From assembly GCF_042648405.1 (NCBI RefSeq), contig NZ_JBHRXV010000011.1, positions 620,001-684,000 on the forward strand: DNA of 64,000 nucleotides, given 5' to 3'. Shown here piece after piece: positions 33,922-42,530 of this stretch; the first letter of the stretch is position 1; each line of letters begins with the position of its first letter. The position numbers and the translations under genes are program-made. Under the pieces are notes generated by a model. It was not told where the DNA came from. It was given only the letters and a program-made list of their open reading frames with translations, and made no database searches. The stretch comes from Sphingoaurantiacus capsulatus. Its GTDB lineage: Bacteria > Pseudomonadota > Alphaproteobacteria > Sphingomonadales > Sphingomonadaceae.

Positions 33922-34221
33922 ATGAAGAGGGTCGTCACTGCCGGCTTATTCGTTGCGTTAGCCGCCCTCGCCGCCCCGTCGCGCGCCGCCCCCGATGACG
34001 GCGATGCGCCCGCGCCAACGGTCGGCGCCATCCACGGCGAAGGCGCGAAGATCACCTGCCAGCGGGTCAGGCAGGTCGGATCACTGCTCCGGACGCGGAA
34101 GATTTGCCTGACCGCCGCGGAATGGGCCCGGCTCGGCGAGGAAGCGCAGCGCAAGACTGACGGGCTGCAGTCGAGCAATATCGGCGGCAACGACGGCTGT
34201 AAGGTCGGCCAGCCCTGCTAA
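33922..34221 (+). CDS. small exported hypothetical protein
   Basis: A 99-residue protein with a Sec signal peptide (MKRVVTAGLFVALAALAAPS, cleaved about residue 22 after SRAA). The mature part contains four cysteines arranged as ITCQRVRQVGSLLRTRKICL and GCKVGQPC, which may form disulfides in the periplasm. The motif CxRxxxxGSxxxxxxxC recurs in uncharacterised sphingomonad secreted proteins, from general familiarity only. An AAAGG site sits about 8 bases before the ATG. Confidence 0.7.
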   Translation: MKRVVTAGLFVALAALAAPSRAAPDDGDAPAPTVGAIHGEGAKITCQRVRQVGSLLRTRKICLTAAEWARLGEEAQRKTDGLQSSNIGGNDGCKVGQPC

Positions 34222-34225
34222 GGGT

Positions 34226-34603
34226 CTAAAGCGGCAGGAGCGCCGCCACGACCAGCCGCCCCTCGCCCGCCAGCATCGTGTAGGTTCGCGCGGCGGCTTT
34301 TGAATCCATCAGCTCGACGACGAGGCCGCGCGCGACGAACGCCTCCATCACGTCCTTTGCCGGGCGCCGCATCGTGGCGCCGGTGCCGAGCAGGATCACC
34401 TCGACCGGCTCATCGCCGAGCGGCGCAAAGCTGTCGGCGGTCAGGTCGTCGAGCGTCGTCACCGGCCAGTCGATGGCACGCGTCGGCGTGACCAGCACGC
34501 CGCCGGCATAGTGCTGGCCGGACACGCGGAAACCGCCGGCGGCATAGCCCTGGATGACCGGCGCGCTGCCCGCCGGCGCCTGCTGTTCGAAGCGCGGCGG
34601 CAC
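34226..34603 (-). CDS. Mth938-like domain protein (NDUFAF3 family)
   Basis: A 125-residue protein of the Mth938/DUF498 family, related to mitochondrial complex I assembly factor NDUFAF3. The pattern IQGYAAGGFRVSGQHYAGGVL, then VEVILLGTGATMRRP and VVAALLPL is characteristic. GTG 34603 is the likely start, 5 bp after the secF stop. The position behind secDF is common in alphaproteobacteria; NDUFAF3 genes track with secDF in the same way. Cytoplasmic. Confidence 0.85.
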   Translation of the reverse strand: MPPRFEQQAPAGSAPVIQGYAAGGFRVSGQHYAGGVLVTPTRAIDWPVTTLDDLTADSFAPLGDEPVEVILLGTGATMRRPAKDVMEAFVARGLVVELMDSKAAARTYTMLAGEGRLVVAALLPL

Positions 34604-34608
34604 GCCGG

Positions 34609-35559
34609 TCAGGCGCCCTTCTTCTCGGCCTTCGCGGTCGCGTCGTCGGGGGCGAAGGTCTTGCTGGACACGCCGAGCGAGATCAGCAGCGACGACGACA
34701 CGAACACCGACGAATAGGTGCCGATGACGATGCCGAGCAGCATCGCGGCAGCGAAGCCGAAGATCACGTCGGGGCCGAAGAACAGCAGCGAGGCCAGCGC
34801 GAGGCTCAGCGACGTCGTCGTTGCATAGGTGCGCGACAGCGTCTCGTTGACCGACAGATCGATCAGCGGGCCGATATCCATCTGCCGGTATTTGCGCAGA
34901 TTCTCGCGGATTCGGTCATCGATGACGACCTTGTCGTTCAAGGAATAGCCGATGATTGTCAGCACCGCGGCGACGATGTTGAGGTCGAACTCGAGCTGCG
35001 TCAGCGCGAAGAAGCCGAGCGTGACGGTCACGTCGTGGATCAGCGCGACGATCGTCGACACGCCGAAATGCCATTCGAAGCGCGCCCAGGTGAACAGCAC
35101 GATCGCCGCCATCGACAGGACGATCGCCCAGGCGCCGTCGCGCAGCAGTTCGTCGGATACCTTGCCCGACACCGTCTCGACGCGCGCGAACGACACGTCG
35201 GGATGGTTGGCGCGCAGCGCGGTCTGCACGCGCTGCACGGTGCGCTGCACCGCCACCTCGTCGCCCGGCGGCAGCGGCAGGCGGATCAGCACATTCTGCA
35301 GCCCGCCGAAATTCTGCAGCGCCGAGGTGCCGACGCCGAGGCTGTCGACGTTGGTGCGCAGCTCGTCGAGCTGCACCGGCTGATCGAAGCGCGCGTCGAT
35401 CATCAGGCCGCCGACGAAATCGACGCCGAGATTGAGGCCGCGGGTCGCGACCAGCGCGATCGAGCCGATGGTCAGCAGCAAGGTGAAGGCGAACGCCACC
35501 CAACGCAGGCGGACGAAGCGGAAGTTGGTATTGTCGGGGACGACCTTGAGCAGGCGCAT
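34609..35559 (-). CDS. secF: protein translocase subunit SecF
   Basis: SecDF uses the proton gradient to pull exported proteins through SecYEG. The 316-residue protein has six membrane segments: one N-terminal (about 19-37), a periplasmic P4-like loop (to about 140), then five more. Signature motifs GLNLGVDFVGGLMIDARF and LTIIGYSLNDKVVIDDRIRE are present. It lies downstream of secD (37-bp gap) and upstream of the Mth938-like gene. Confidence 0.96.
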   Translation of the reverse strand: MRLLKVVPDNTNFRFVRLRWVAFAFTLLLTIGSIALVATRGLNLGVDFVGGLMIDARFDQPVQLDELRTNVDSLGVGTSALQNFGGLQNVLIRLPLPPGDEVAVQRTVQRVQTALRANHPDVSFARVETVSGKVSDELLRDGAWAIVLSMAAIVLFTWARFEWHFGVSTIVALIHDVTVTLGFFALTQLEFDLNIVAAVLTIIGYSLNDKVVIDDRIRENLRKYRQMDIGPLIDLSVNETLSRTYATTTSLSLALASLLFFGPDVIFGFAAAMLLGIVIGTYSSVFVSSSLLISLGVSSKTFAPDDATAKAEKKGA

Positions 35560-35596
35560 GATCAGGCTTCCCGATCCAGAATGAGAGAGGTGCGCA

Positions 35597-37186
35597 TCAG
35601 ACGACCAACGTGGTCGGGCGCGAGCGCAGCCAGTGAGAGGCGAGCATGCGGGTCACGGTGACCGCGGTAAACACCGAGGTGGCGATACCGATCGACAGCA
35701 CCACCGCGAAGCCCTTGATCGGGCCCGAGCCGAACCAGAACATCACGACCGCCACGATGATGTTCATCGAGTTGGCGTCCCAGATGGTGCGGCTGGCTTC
35801 CTTGAAGCCGGTCTCGATCGCGTTGGCGATGTTGCGGCCCTTGCGCTGCTCCTCGCGGATGCGTTCGTTGATCAGCACGTTGGCGTCGACCGCGGCGCCG
35901 ATGGTCAGCACCATGCCGGCGACGCCGGGCAAGGTTAGCGTGGCGCCTGTGACAGACATGATCGCCATGATCAGGAAGATGTTCAGCACCAGCGCAATGT
36001 TCGCGTAGAGGCCGAACCGGCCATAGGTCAGGAACATGAACAGCCCGACCGCGACCACGGCGATGGCCGAAGCGATGATGCCGGCGCGGATCGAGTCGGC
36101 GCCGAGGTCGGGACCGACGGTGCGCTCCTCGACCACCGTCAGCTCGACCGGCAGCTTGCCCGAGCGCAGCAGGATGGCGAGCTCGTTGGCGGTTTCGGTG
36201 GTGAAGCTGCCCTGGATGATGCCCGAGCCGCCCAGAATGGGCTCGTTGATGTTCGGTGCCGAGATGACACGGCCGTCGAGGACGATCGCGAACGGCTTAC
36301 CGACATTCTCAGTGGTGGCGCGCGCGAAACGCTTGCCGCCGGCGCTGTCGAAGCGGAACGACACGACCGGCACGCCATCCTGGAACGACGGGGCGGCGTC
36401 GATCAGCTGATCGCCGCTGATGATGGCGCGGCGCTTGACCGCGACGTTGCCGGCGCCCTCGGCATTCGGCAGCACCTCGCTGCCCGCCGGCGCACGGCCG
36501 GCGGCGACGTCGGCGGCATCGGCTTCGACATCGACGAGCTTGAACTCGAGCTTGGCGGTCTTGCCGAGCAGCGCCTTCAGCTGCGACGGGTCCTGCAGGC
36601 CCGGGACCTGCACGACGATACGGTCCTTGCCCTGGCGGATGATCGTCGGCTCGCGCGTGCCGAGTTCGTCGATACGGCGGCGGATGACTTCGACCGCCTG
36701 CTGCATCGCGCTGTCGATGTTCGCCGACAGGCCCGAGGCGGTGATGGTGAGCACGATGCGGCTGCCGTCGATGACCTCGACGTTTAGGTCGCGCTGGCCG
36801 GTGACGCCGACCGGCTGGCTGATCCCGCGCATCGCTTCCACGGCGCGGTCGACGTCGTTGACGTCGCGCACCAGGAACGTCAGCCGGTCGTTGCGCAGCG
36901 ACATGTCGCCGAACGAGATGCGGCCACCCGGGGCACTGCGCAGCTCGGCGCGAACGGTTTCCTCAAGCGTATCCAGCCGCTGCTTGCGCACGTCGGCGGT
37001 GTCGGCTTCGAGCAGGATGTGGCTGCCCCCGCGCAGGTCGAGACCCAGGTTGATCTGGGCCTTCGGCACCCCGTCCGGCAGCGCGGTCAGCACCGACCGC
37101 GGGAGGAAGTTGGGGAGCGAAAGCAGGATGCCGAGCACCAGGACGGTGATCGTGCTCCAGATCTTCCAACGCGGGAAATTGAGCAT
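35597..37186 (-). CDS. secD: protein translocase subunit SecD
   Basis: Partner of SecF in proton-driven preprotein translocation. The 529-residue protein starts with a membrane segment (WKIWSTITVLVLGILLSLP), has the motif LGLDLRGGSHILLE, periplasmic P1/base domains (about 50-340), and five C-terminal membrane segments with GAAVDANVLINERIREE. It lies 5 bp after yajC, so yajC-secD-secF form one unit. Confidence 0.97.
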   Translation of the reverse strand: MLNFPRWKIWSTITVLVLGILLSLPNFLPRSVLTALPDGVPKAQINLGLDLRGGSHILLEADTADVRKQRLDTLEETVRAELRSAPGGRISFGDMSLRNDRLTFLVRDVNDVDRAVEAMRGISQPVGVTGQRDLNVEVIDGSRIVLTITASGLSANIDSAMQQAVEVIRRRIDELGTREPTIIRQGKDRIVVQVPGLQDPSQLKALLGKTAKLEFKLVDVEADAADVAAGRAPAGSEVLPNAEGAGNVAVKRRAIISGDQLIDAAPSFQDGVPVVSFRFDSAGGKRFARATTENVGKPFAIVLDGRVISAPNINEPILGGSGIIQGSFTTETANELAILLRSGKLPVELTVVEERTVGPDLGADSIRAGIIASAIAVVAVGLFMFLTYGRFGLYANIALVLNIFLIMAIMSVTGATLTLPGVAGMVLTIGAAVDANVLINERIREEQRKGRNIANAIETGFKEASRTIWDANSMNIIVAVVMFWFGSGPIKGFAVVLSIGIATSVFTAVTVTRMLASHWLRSRPTTLVV

Positions 37187-37191
37187 AAGGG

Positions 37192-37524
37192 TTATTTCGC
37201 CCCGTCGTTGGCGGCGGTCTGCGCGCCGACGCTCGACAGCGTCGACTTCACCACGCGGACCTTGACGGTCGGGGCGATCTCCACCTCGACCTCATTGTCC
37301 TGGACGCGCACGACCTTGCCGATCAGGCCGCCCGAGGTGACGACGTTGTCGCCCTTCTTCACCGCCTCGATCATCGCGCGATGTTCCTTCATCCGACGCT
37401 GCTGCGGCCGGATCATCAGGAAATAGAAGATCACGAAAATGAAGATGAGCGGCAGGAACTGCATGAAGGCGCTGGCGCCGCTGGGGCCCGCTGCCGTCTG
37501 GGCGTAGGCCGGAGAGATAAACAT
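37192..37524 (-). CDS. yajC: preprotein translocase subunit YajC
   Basis: Small SecDF-associated membrane protein, 110 residues. One transmembrane helix (MQFLPLIFIFVIFYFLMIRP, about 21-40) is followed by the family motif PQQRRMKEHRAMI and a cytoplasmic SH3-like domain (GGLIGKVVRVQDNEVEVEI). The frame is open far upstream opposite the DUF815 gene, but ATG 37524 (MFISPAYAQ) is the typical start. Confidence 0.95.
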   Translation of the reverse strand: MFISPAYAQTAAGPSGASAFMQFLPLIFIFVIFYFLMIRPQQRRMKEHRAMIEAVKKGDNVVTSGGLIGKVVRVQDNEVEVEIAPTVKVRVVKSTLSSVGAQTAANDGAK

Positions 37525-37593
37525 GAGGATTGCCTTTGATGCGATTGGCGGGCGATTTGGCGCGCGACTATACAAATGCAAGGCGCTTGCGCA

Positions 37594-38430
37594 ATGATCG
37601 ACCCACCCCGCGACATTTCGGCCACGCTGGCGCGCATCGCCGACGCCCTCGATCGGCTGGCCCCGCCGCCCCCGCCAACGGCCGACCCGACGGCGGCCAG
37701 TGCCTATGTCTGGTCGGGTACCGAACTGCGCGCCGTCGAGTCCCTGCGCGCCCAGCCGCTCGACCGGCTGCTCGGCATCGACGCGCAGAAAGCGGCGGTG
37801 CTGGCCAACAGCGACCGCCACGCCCGTGGCCTTCCGGCGCACGACATCCTGCTGTGGGGGTCGCGCGGCATGGGCAAGAGCGCGCTGGTCAAATCGGTGC
37901 ACCGTGCGCTGACCGGGAATGGGCTCGGCCTCGTTGAGGTGGCGCGCGACGACATCACCACCCTGCCCGCGCTGTTCCGTCGCTTGCGCGGCGTCGATCG
38001 GCGTTTCCTGCTGTTCATCGACGATCTGAGCTTCGAGGCGAACGAGAGCGAATACAAGGCGCTGCGCTCGGTGCTCGAAGGCGGCGTCGAGGCGCGGCCG
38101 GACAATGTTCGCCTCTACGTCACCTCGAATCGCCGCCACCTGGTGCCGCGCGATGCCGCGGAGAATGAGGCGGCAACCGCGATCAACCCGCGCGACGTGA
38201 TCGACGACCGGCTGGCGCTCTCCGACCGCTTCGGATTGAGTCTGGGTTTTCACGCCTGCGACCAGCCGACCTACCTCGCCATCGTCGAAGGCTATGCCGC
38301 ACACTTCGGCCTGCCGTTCGACGAACATGACGCGCTGGCCTGGCAGGTGGGTCGCGGCAGCCGCTCGGGCCGCGTCGCGTGGCAATATGTGCAGGAACTG
38401 GCGGGGCGCGCGGGGAAGACGCTGGCCTGA
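37594..38430 (+). CDS. DUF815 family AAA+ ATPase
   Basis: A 278-residue cytoplasmic P-loop protein of the DUF815 family, found across alphaproteobacteria without a settled role. Walker A is WGSRGMGKSALVKS (about 85-98) and Walker B is LLFIDDLSFE; a sensor-like TSNRRHLVPR follows, then a C-terminal lid. ATG 37594 has AAGGCG upstream; ATG 37576 in the same frame is an alternative. It is divergent from yajC with about 70 bp between, so it has its own promoter. Confidence 0.85.
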   Translation: MIDPPRDISATLARIADALDRLAPPPPPTADPTAASAYVWSGTELRAVESLRAQPLDRLLGIDAQKAAVLANSDRHARGLPAHDILLWGSRGMGKSALVKSVHRALTGNGLGLVEVARDDITTLPALFRRLRGVDRRFLLFIDDLSFEANESEYKALRSVLEGGVEARPDNVRLYVTSNRRHLVPRDAAENEAATAINPRDVIDDRLALSDRFGLSLGFHACDQPTYLAIVEGYAAHFGLPFDEHDALAWQVGRGSRSGRVAWQYVQELAGRAGKTLA

Positions 38431-38461
38431 AGCTCTAAGCAGACCCCCCACACCCAAATTT

Positions 38462-38540
38462 ATCGTCATCCCCGCGAAGGCGGGGATCCATATCCCAGAG
38501 GCCCCGGCGTATGGATCCCCGCCTTCGCGGGGATGACGAT
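38462..38540. repeat. intact inverted doublet of palindromic repeat family A (REPIN-like)
   Basis: Two 31-bp arms (38462-38492 and 38510-38540) are perfect reverse complements separated by 17 bases. Each arm is itself a hairpin built on CCCCGCGAAGGCGGGG. It lies between the convergent DUF815 and M20 peptidase genes, where it can act as a bidirectional terminator. The same unit recurs at 51645-51671 and, inverted, at 52951-52977. Confidence 0.9.
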
Positions 38541-38551
38541 GGATGGTGTGG

Positions 38552-40063
38552 TTAGCGGACAGGCCCCATCGTCATCACCGTCGCGGCCACGCCGATCGCA
38601 TCCCACAGATTGCCCAGCCGGAGATTCTCATCCTCGGCATGCTGGCTGTTGTCGTGGTTCGCCAGCGACAGCGTGACGCTCGGCGCCGACAGCCCTTCGC
38701 GGAGCAGGTAGAGCGGCAGGCTGCCGCCGAGCGACGGCAGCACCACCGCATCGGCATGGACGGTGCGCACCGCCGCCGCCACGTCGCGGGCGAGCGGGTG
38801 ACCGAGCGGCGTGCGCTCGGCGTTGTAGCCGCCGTGCTTCACCACCTTCGCGACCTTGCCATGCTGGCGACGCTCGTTGGGCGTCGGGTCCTTGTCGGTG
38901 ACGAAGTAGCCCTGCTTGCGGATATGCGCGACGACCTTGTCGAACTGGCGCTGATGGTCGTTCCCGGCGACGAGGCGCATGTCGATCGTCGCCATCGCCG
39001 TCGAGGGCACCACGTTGCGCGCCTTCTCGCCGACATCGGCGCTGCGCACACCGTCGACGTTGAGCGACGGCTCGTGGGTCAGCTCGATGAGCGGGCGCTT
39101 GCCGCCTTCGGTCCAGCCGAGGAACAGATCGTCCTTCAGCGCCGCATCGCCATTCGGAACCGCGGCGACGGCGGCTTTTTCGGCGGCGGTGAGCGGCGTC
39201 ACATCGTCATAGAAGCCGGCGACCGTCACCCGGCCGCTGTCATCCTTCATCGAGGCGAGCAGCTGCGACATCATCATCGCCGGGTTGGGCGCCCAGTTGC
39301 CGTAGTGGCCGCTGTGCAGCGGCCGTGACGGGCCATAGACAATGATATCCGCCGACAGCACGCCGCGCACCCCAAGCACCACCTGCTTGGCGCCGGTCTG
39401 GTGCGCGGGGCCGTCGAAAATCACCCAGCCGTCCGACTGAAGCATGTTCTTGTGGCGCTTGAGCAGGTCGCCGAGGTTGGGCGAGCCCGCCTCCTCCTCG
39501 CCCTCAAAGAAAATCTTGAGGTTGAACGCCGGCCGCTTGCCTTCGGCTTTCAGCGCATCGACCGCCGACAGGATCGCCATCACCCCGGCCTTGTCGTCCG
39601 ATGCCGAGCGGCCATAGAGCCGCCAGTCTGGGTCGATCTTCGTGCCGGCGCTTGGCAGCGGAATTTCCTTGCCGCCCTTGTCGAGGCGCGCGGTGAGCAG
39701 CTTCGGCTCGAACGGCGCCGTCGACTTCCAGTCCTCGGGCGTCACCGGCTGGCCGTCGTAGTGGGCGTAGAGGATCAAGGTGCGCTTCGCGCCGGGCACC
39801 TTCCATTCGCCGTAGATCGCCGGCGGCACGGTTGGCCCGCTGCCTTCCAGCAGACGCGGCGACAGCCCGCGCGTGCGCATCATGCCGACGATATGGTCGG
39901 CGTTCCTGCGGATGTTGGGAATGTCCGAGGCGACGTTGGGGATCGCCAGCAGCTCGGCATATTCGGCGAGGATCTTTGACTGGTTCGCCGCCACCCAATC
40001 GGCCGGCGCAGCTGCCACGGGCGCCGCGATACAAGCCGCCAGCGCCATAAAACCCCACCGCAT
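38552..40063 (-). CDS. exported M20 family metallopeptidase
   Basis: A 503-residue zinc di-metal exopeptidase (M20/M25/M40 group) with a signal peptide (MRWGFMALAACIAAPVAAAP, cleaved about residue 19), so probably periplasmic. Metal-site motifs are visible: LILYAHYDGQPV, LYGRSASDDKAGVMA, FFEGEEEAGSPN and, near the C-terminus, SLANHDNSQHAEDE with the last His ligand. AAGGGGG precedes ATG 40063. It would trim peptides, probably dipeptides; the substrate is not deducible. Confidence 0.92.
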   Translation of the reverse strand: MRWGFMALAACIAAPVAAAPADWVAANQSKILAEYAELLAIPNVASDIPNIRRNADHIVGMMRTRGLSPRLLEGSGPTVPPAIYGEWKVPGAKRTLILYAHYDGQPVTPEDWKSTAPFEPKLLTARLDKGGKEIPLPSAGTKIDPDWRLYGRSASDDKAGVMAILSAVDALKAEGKRPAFNLKIFFEGEEEAGSPNLGDLLKRHKNMLQSDGWVIFDGPAHQTGAKQVVLGVRGVLSADIIVYGPSRPLHSGHYGNWAPNPAMMMSQLLASMKDDSGRVTVAGFYDDVTPLTAAEKAAVAAVPNGDAALKDDLFLGWTEGGKRPLIELTHEPSLNVDGVRSADVGEKARNVVPSTAMATIDMRLVAGNDHQRQFDKVVAHIRKQGYFVTDKDPTPNERRQHGKVAKVVKHGGYNAERTPLGHPLARDVAAAVRTVHADAVVLPSLGGSLPLYLLREGLSAPSVTLSLANHDNSQHAEDENLRLGNLWDAIGVAATVMTMGPVR

Positions 40064-40146
40064 CGTCCGTCCCCCTTTGGCAATATCGGCCAAAGGCTAG
40101 ACGGGCGGCGCGGGCCGGACCAGATGGCCCGGATAAACGGGCGTGA

Positions 40147-40602
40147 TTATTCGGCGGTCGCCTTGACGATCTTGCCGGGGCTGCGCGGCGGCTCGCCCTT
40201 CGGCAGCGCGTCGATATGCTCCATGCCCGAGGTCACTTCGCCCCAGACGGTGTATTGCTTGTCGAGGAAGCGCGCGTCTTCGAAGCAGATGAAGAACTGG
40301 CTGTTCGCCGAGTGCGGATACGACGTGCGCGCCATCGAGCAGACGCCGCGGACATGCGGGGCGTCGGAGAATTCCGCCTGCAGATCGGGCTTGTCCGAAC
40401 CGCCGCTGCCGGTGCCGGTCGGGTCGCCGCCCTGCGCCATGAAGCCGGGGATGACGCGGTGGAACACGACGCCGTCATAGAAGCCCTCGCCCGCCAGCTC
40501 GGCGATGCGCGCGACATGGCCCGGCGCGAGATCGGAGCGCAGGCGGATGACGACGTCGCCGGTCTCGAGCGTCAGGGTGAGGTTGGTCGGCTGGTCGGTC
40601 AT
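40147..40602 (-). CDS. cyclophilin-type peptidyl-prolyl cis-trans isomerase
   Basis: A 151-residue single-domain cyclophilin that speeds prolyl isomerisation during folding. No signal peptide, so cytoplasmic (PpiB-like). Active-site motifs are present: FYDGVVFHRVIPGFMAQGGD, GVCSMARTSYPHSANSQFFI and LDKQYTVWGEVTSGME. The catalytic Arg sits in FHRV. Confidence 0.93.
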   Translation of the reverse strand: MTDQPTNLTLTLETGDVVIRLRSDLAPGHVARIAELAGEGFYDGVVFHRVIPGFMAQGGDPTGTGSGGSDKPDLQAEFSDAPHVRGVCSMARTSYPHSANSQFFICFEDARFLDKQYTVWGEVTSGMEHIDALPKGEPPRSPGKIVKATAE

Positions 40603-40661
40603 CGGGGGCTACTCCTGGCCAAAACAGATGGCGCGCCCTGTCGCATGACCGCGGAGTCGGG

Positions 40662-41258
40662 TCAAACCAGCGCTTCCTCGACGTCCCTCAGCCGGTCCTT
40701 GCCGAACCACAGCTCGCCGCCGACGACGAAGCTGGGGATGCCGAAGGCGCCGGCGTCATAGGCGGCTTGCGTGTTCGCCATCAGCCGGTCCTTGACCTCC
40801 TGCGACTGCGCCAGCTCGAACAGCTTGTCGGCGGGCAGCCCGGCCTCGGCGATGGCGGCGGCGAGGATAGCGGGGTCGTCCATCTTGCGCCCCTCCTCCC
40901 ACATGAAACGGAACATCGCCTCGACATATTCGGGAAGCACGCCCGCCACCTCGGCCGCCACCGCGGCGCGCATCAGCATCAGCGTGTTGACCGGGAAATG
41001 CGGGTTCATGTTGAACTTGGTCAGCCCATGCCGCGCGATGAAGCGCCGCATCTCGAGGCTCTCGTACGCCAGCTTGTTGGGGATGTTGGCGAAGGCCATC
41101 ACCGGCGACTGGTTGCCGGTCATCTTGAACAGCCCGCCGAGCAGCACCGGCACATAGCGGAAGCGCTTGCCCGTGCGCGCCTCGATACCCGGCAGCACAC
41201 GGTGCGTGAGATAGGCGTTGGGGCTGCCGAAATCGAAATAGAAGATCGGGTCGGTCAT
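40662..41258 (-). CDS. 2-hydroxychromene-2-carboxylate isomerase (DsbA-like fold)
   Basis: A 198-residue thioredoxin-fold protein of the HCCA isomerase/kappa-class GST-like group, which uses glutathione to isomerise aromatic ring-cleavage products. The start MTDPIFYFDFGSPNAYL carries the family's FDFxSPxxYL motif with the active-site Ser, and the C-terminus has the FGIPSFVVGGELWFGKDRL cis-Pro segment. It follows the SDR gene by 5 bp. Real substrate unknown, since many homologues are not naphthalene enzymes. Confidence 0.88.
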   Translation of the reverse strand: MTDPIFYFDFGSPNAYLTHRVLPGIEARTGKRFRYVPVLLGGLFKMTGNQSPVMAFANIPNKLAYESLEMRRFIARHGLTKFNMNPHFPVNTLMLMRAAVAAEVAGVLPEYVEAMFRFMWEEGRKMDDPAILAAAIAEAGLPADKLFELAQSQEVKDRLMANTQAAYDAGAFGIPSFVVGGELWFGKDRLRDVEEALV

Positions 41259-41263
41259 AGCGT

Positions 41264-41995
41264 TCACCAGCTTTCGCCAAAGGGACGGAGGTCGAGTTCG
41301 TGCGTCCAGGCATCGCGCGGCTGGCGGTGCAGCTGCCAGTAGGTTTCGGCGATCGACGCCGGGTCCATCAGCGTGTCGGGCGGCACCTCCTCGACACCGC
41401 GCGAGGCCATCATCCCGCGCACCCAGGCCGTATCGACGCCGGAATCGATGATCAGGTGCGCGACGTGAATGCCCTGCGGGCCCAGCTCGCGCGCCATCGC
41501 CTGCGCCGTCGCGCGCAACCCGGCCTTGGCTGACGCGAACGCCGCATAGCCCTTGCCGCCGCGTACCGAGGCGGTGGCGCCGGTGAAGAAGATCGAGCCC
41601 TGCCCGCGCGGCAGCATGCGTCGTGCCGCCTCGCGCCCAGCGAGAAAGCCGCCGTAGCAGGCCATTTCCCACACCTTGCGGAACACCCGCTCGGTGGTCT
41701 CCAGCAGCGGGAAATTCACATTGGCGCCGACGTTGAAGATCACCGCCTCCAGCGGAGCGTCGGCCTCGGCGGTATCGAGGAAGGCCGTGATCCCCTCCTC
41801 GGTGCGCGCGTCGAGCGTATGGCCGGTGAAACGGCCACCCGTCGCGGCGATCTCGGCGGCGAGATCGGCGAGCTTGTCGCCCTGCCGCCGTCCGCCATGC
41901 ACCGCATAACCCTCGGCGGCAAAGCGGCGCGCGATGGCGGCGCCGATGAAGTCGCCCGCCCCGACGATCGCCACGCTGGCGTTCCGCGCTTCCAT
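41264..41995 (-). CDS. divergent short-chain dehydrogenase/reductase family protein
   Basis: A 243-residue Rossmann protein with IVGAGDFIGAAIARRFAAEG in place of the usual TGxxxGIG and NVGAN in place of NNAG. The classic YxxxK catalytic pair reads FASAK (in AAFASAKAGLRA), so the catalytic Tyr is replaced by Phe, although a Tyr sits three residues earlier. It may bind nucleotide without normal reductase chemistry. It is followed by the isomerase gene and divergent from hxlR, which likely controls both. Confidence 0.85.
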   Translation of the reverse strand: MEARNASVAIVGAGDFIGAAIARRFAAEGYAVHGGRRQGDKLADLAAEIAATGGRFTGHTLDARTEEGITAFLDTAEADAPLEAVIFNVGANVNFPLLETTERVFRKVWEMACYGGFLAGREAARRMLPRGQGSIFFTGATASVRGGKGYAAFASAKAGLRATAQAMARELGPQGIHVAHLIIDSGVDTAWVRGMMASRGVEEVPPDTLMDPASIAETYWQLHRQPRDAWTHELDLRPFGESW

Positions 41996-42019
41996 GCTCG
42001 CGACTCCTGTCAGTTCACT

Positions 42020-42041
42020 TTCAAGACTCGTAAGTCTTGAA
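42020..42041. promoter_or_regulatory. palindromic operator candidate between SDR gene and hxlR-type gene
   Basis: TTCAAGACT and AGTCTTGAA are perfect inverted 9-bp arms around CGTA in the 77-bp divergent gap. HxlR-family regulators bind such palindromes (often with GTAAGT cores), so this is the likely site for autoregulation and for control of the SDR-isomerase pair. Confidence 0.7.
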
Positions 42042-42072
42042 TCGGAACCCTGTCAATGGCAGGTTGCGCGGC

Positions 42073-42519
42073 ATGAAATGGAATGATCTCGCGTCGGAGA
42101 ATTGCTCGCTTGCCCGCTCGCTGGCCGTGGTCGGCGACCGCTGGACGCTGTTGATCCTGCGCGACGCCTTCCTGCGCGTCCGCCGCTTCGACGATTTCCA
42201 GGCGAGCACCGGCATCGCGCGCCGCGTGCTGGCCGAGCGGCTGCCCAAGCTGGTCGACGACGGCATCCTCGAAAAGCTGCCCTATCAGGAGCGGCCCATC
42301 CGCTACGAATATCGCCTGACCCCCAAGGGTCTCGACCTCTACCCGGTGATCCTCGCGCTCGTGCACTGGGGCGACGCGCATTACGCCGGCGAAGCCGGGC
42401 CGCCGCTCCTCCACCGCCACAAGGCGTGTGGCCATGTGTTTCGCTCGGAAGTGTGCTGTTCGGAATGCGGGGAGCAAGTGACCGCGCGTGATGTCGCCGT
42501 GGAACGCGCCGCCTGCTAA
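42073..42519 (+). CDS. HxlR family winged-helix regulator
   Basis: A 148-residue DNA-binding protein. The HxlR core is clear: CSLARSLAVVGDRWTLLILR, then FDDFQASTGIARRVLAERLP and a wing (RYEYRLTPKGLDLYPVI). The C-terminal 45 residues add a Cys-rich segment (HKACGHVFRSEVCCSECGEQ) resembling a small metal-binding or redox-sensing knuckle. ATG 42073 starts at the conserved part. It probably controls the divergent SDR/isomerase genes and itself through the palindrome at 42020. Confidence 0.9.
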   Translation: MKWNDLASENCSLARSLAVVGDRWTLLILRDAFLRVRRFDDFQASTGIARRVLAERLPKLVDDGILEKLPYQERPIRYEYRLTPKGLDLYPVILALVHWGDAHYAGEAGPPLLHRHKACGHVFRSEVCCSECGEQVTARDVAVERAAC

Positions 42520-42530
42520 CAGCGGCCTGG

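Noticed and set aside
38462..38540. Repeated GTCATCCCCGCG units as a CRISPR array
   Set aside because: Only inverted pairs are present. No direct repeats with regular spacers and no cas genes were found.
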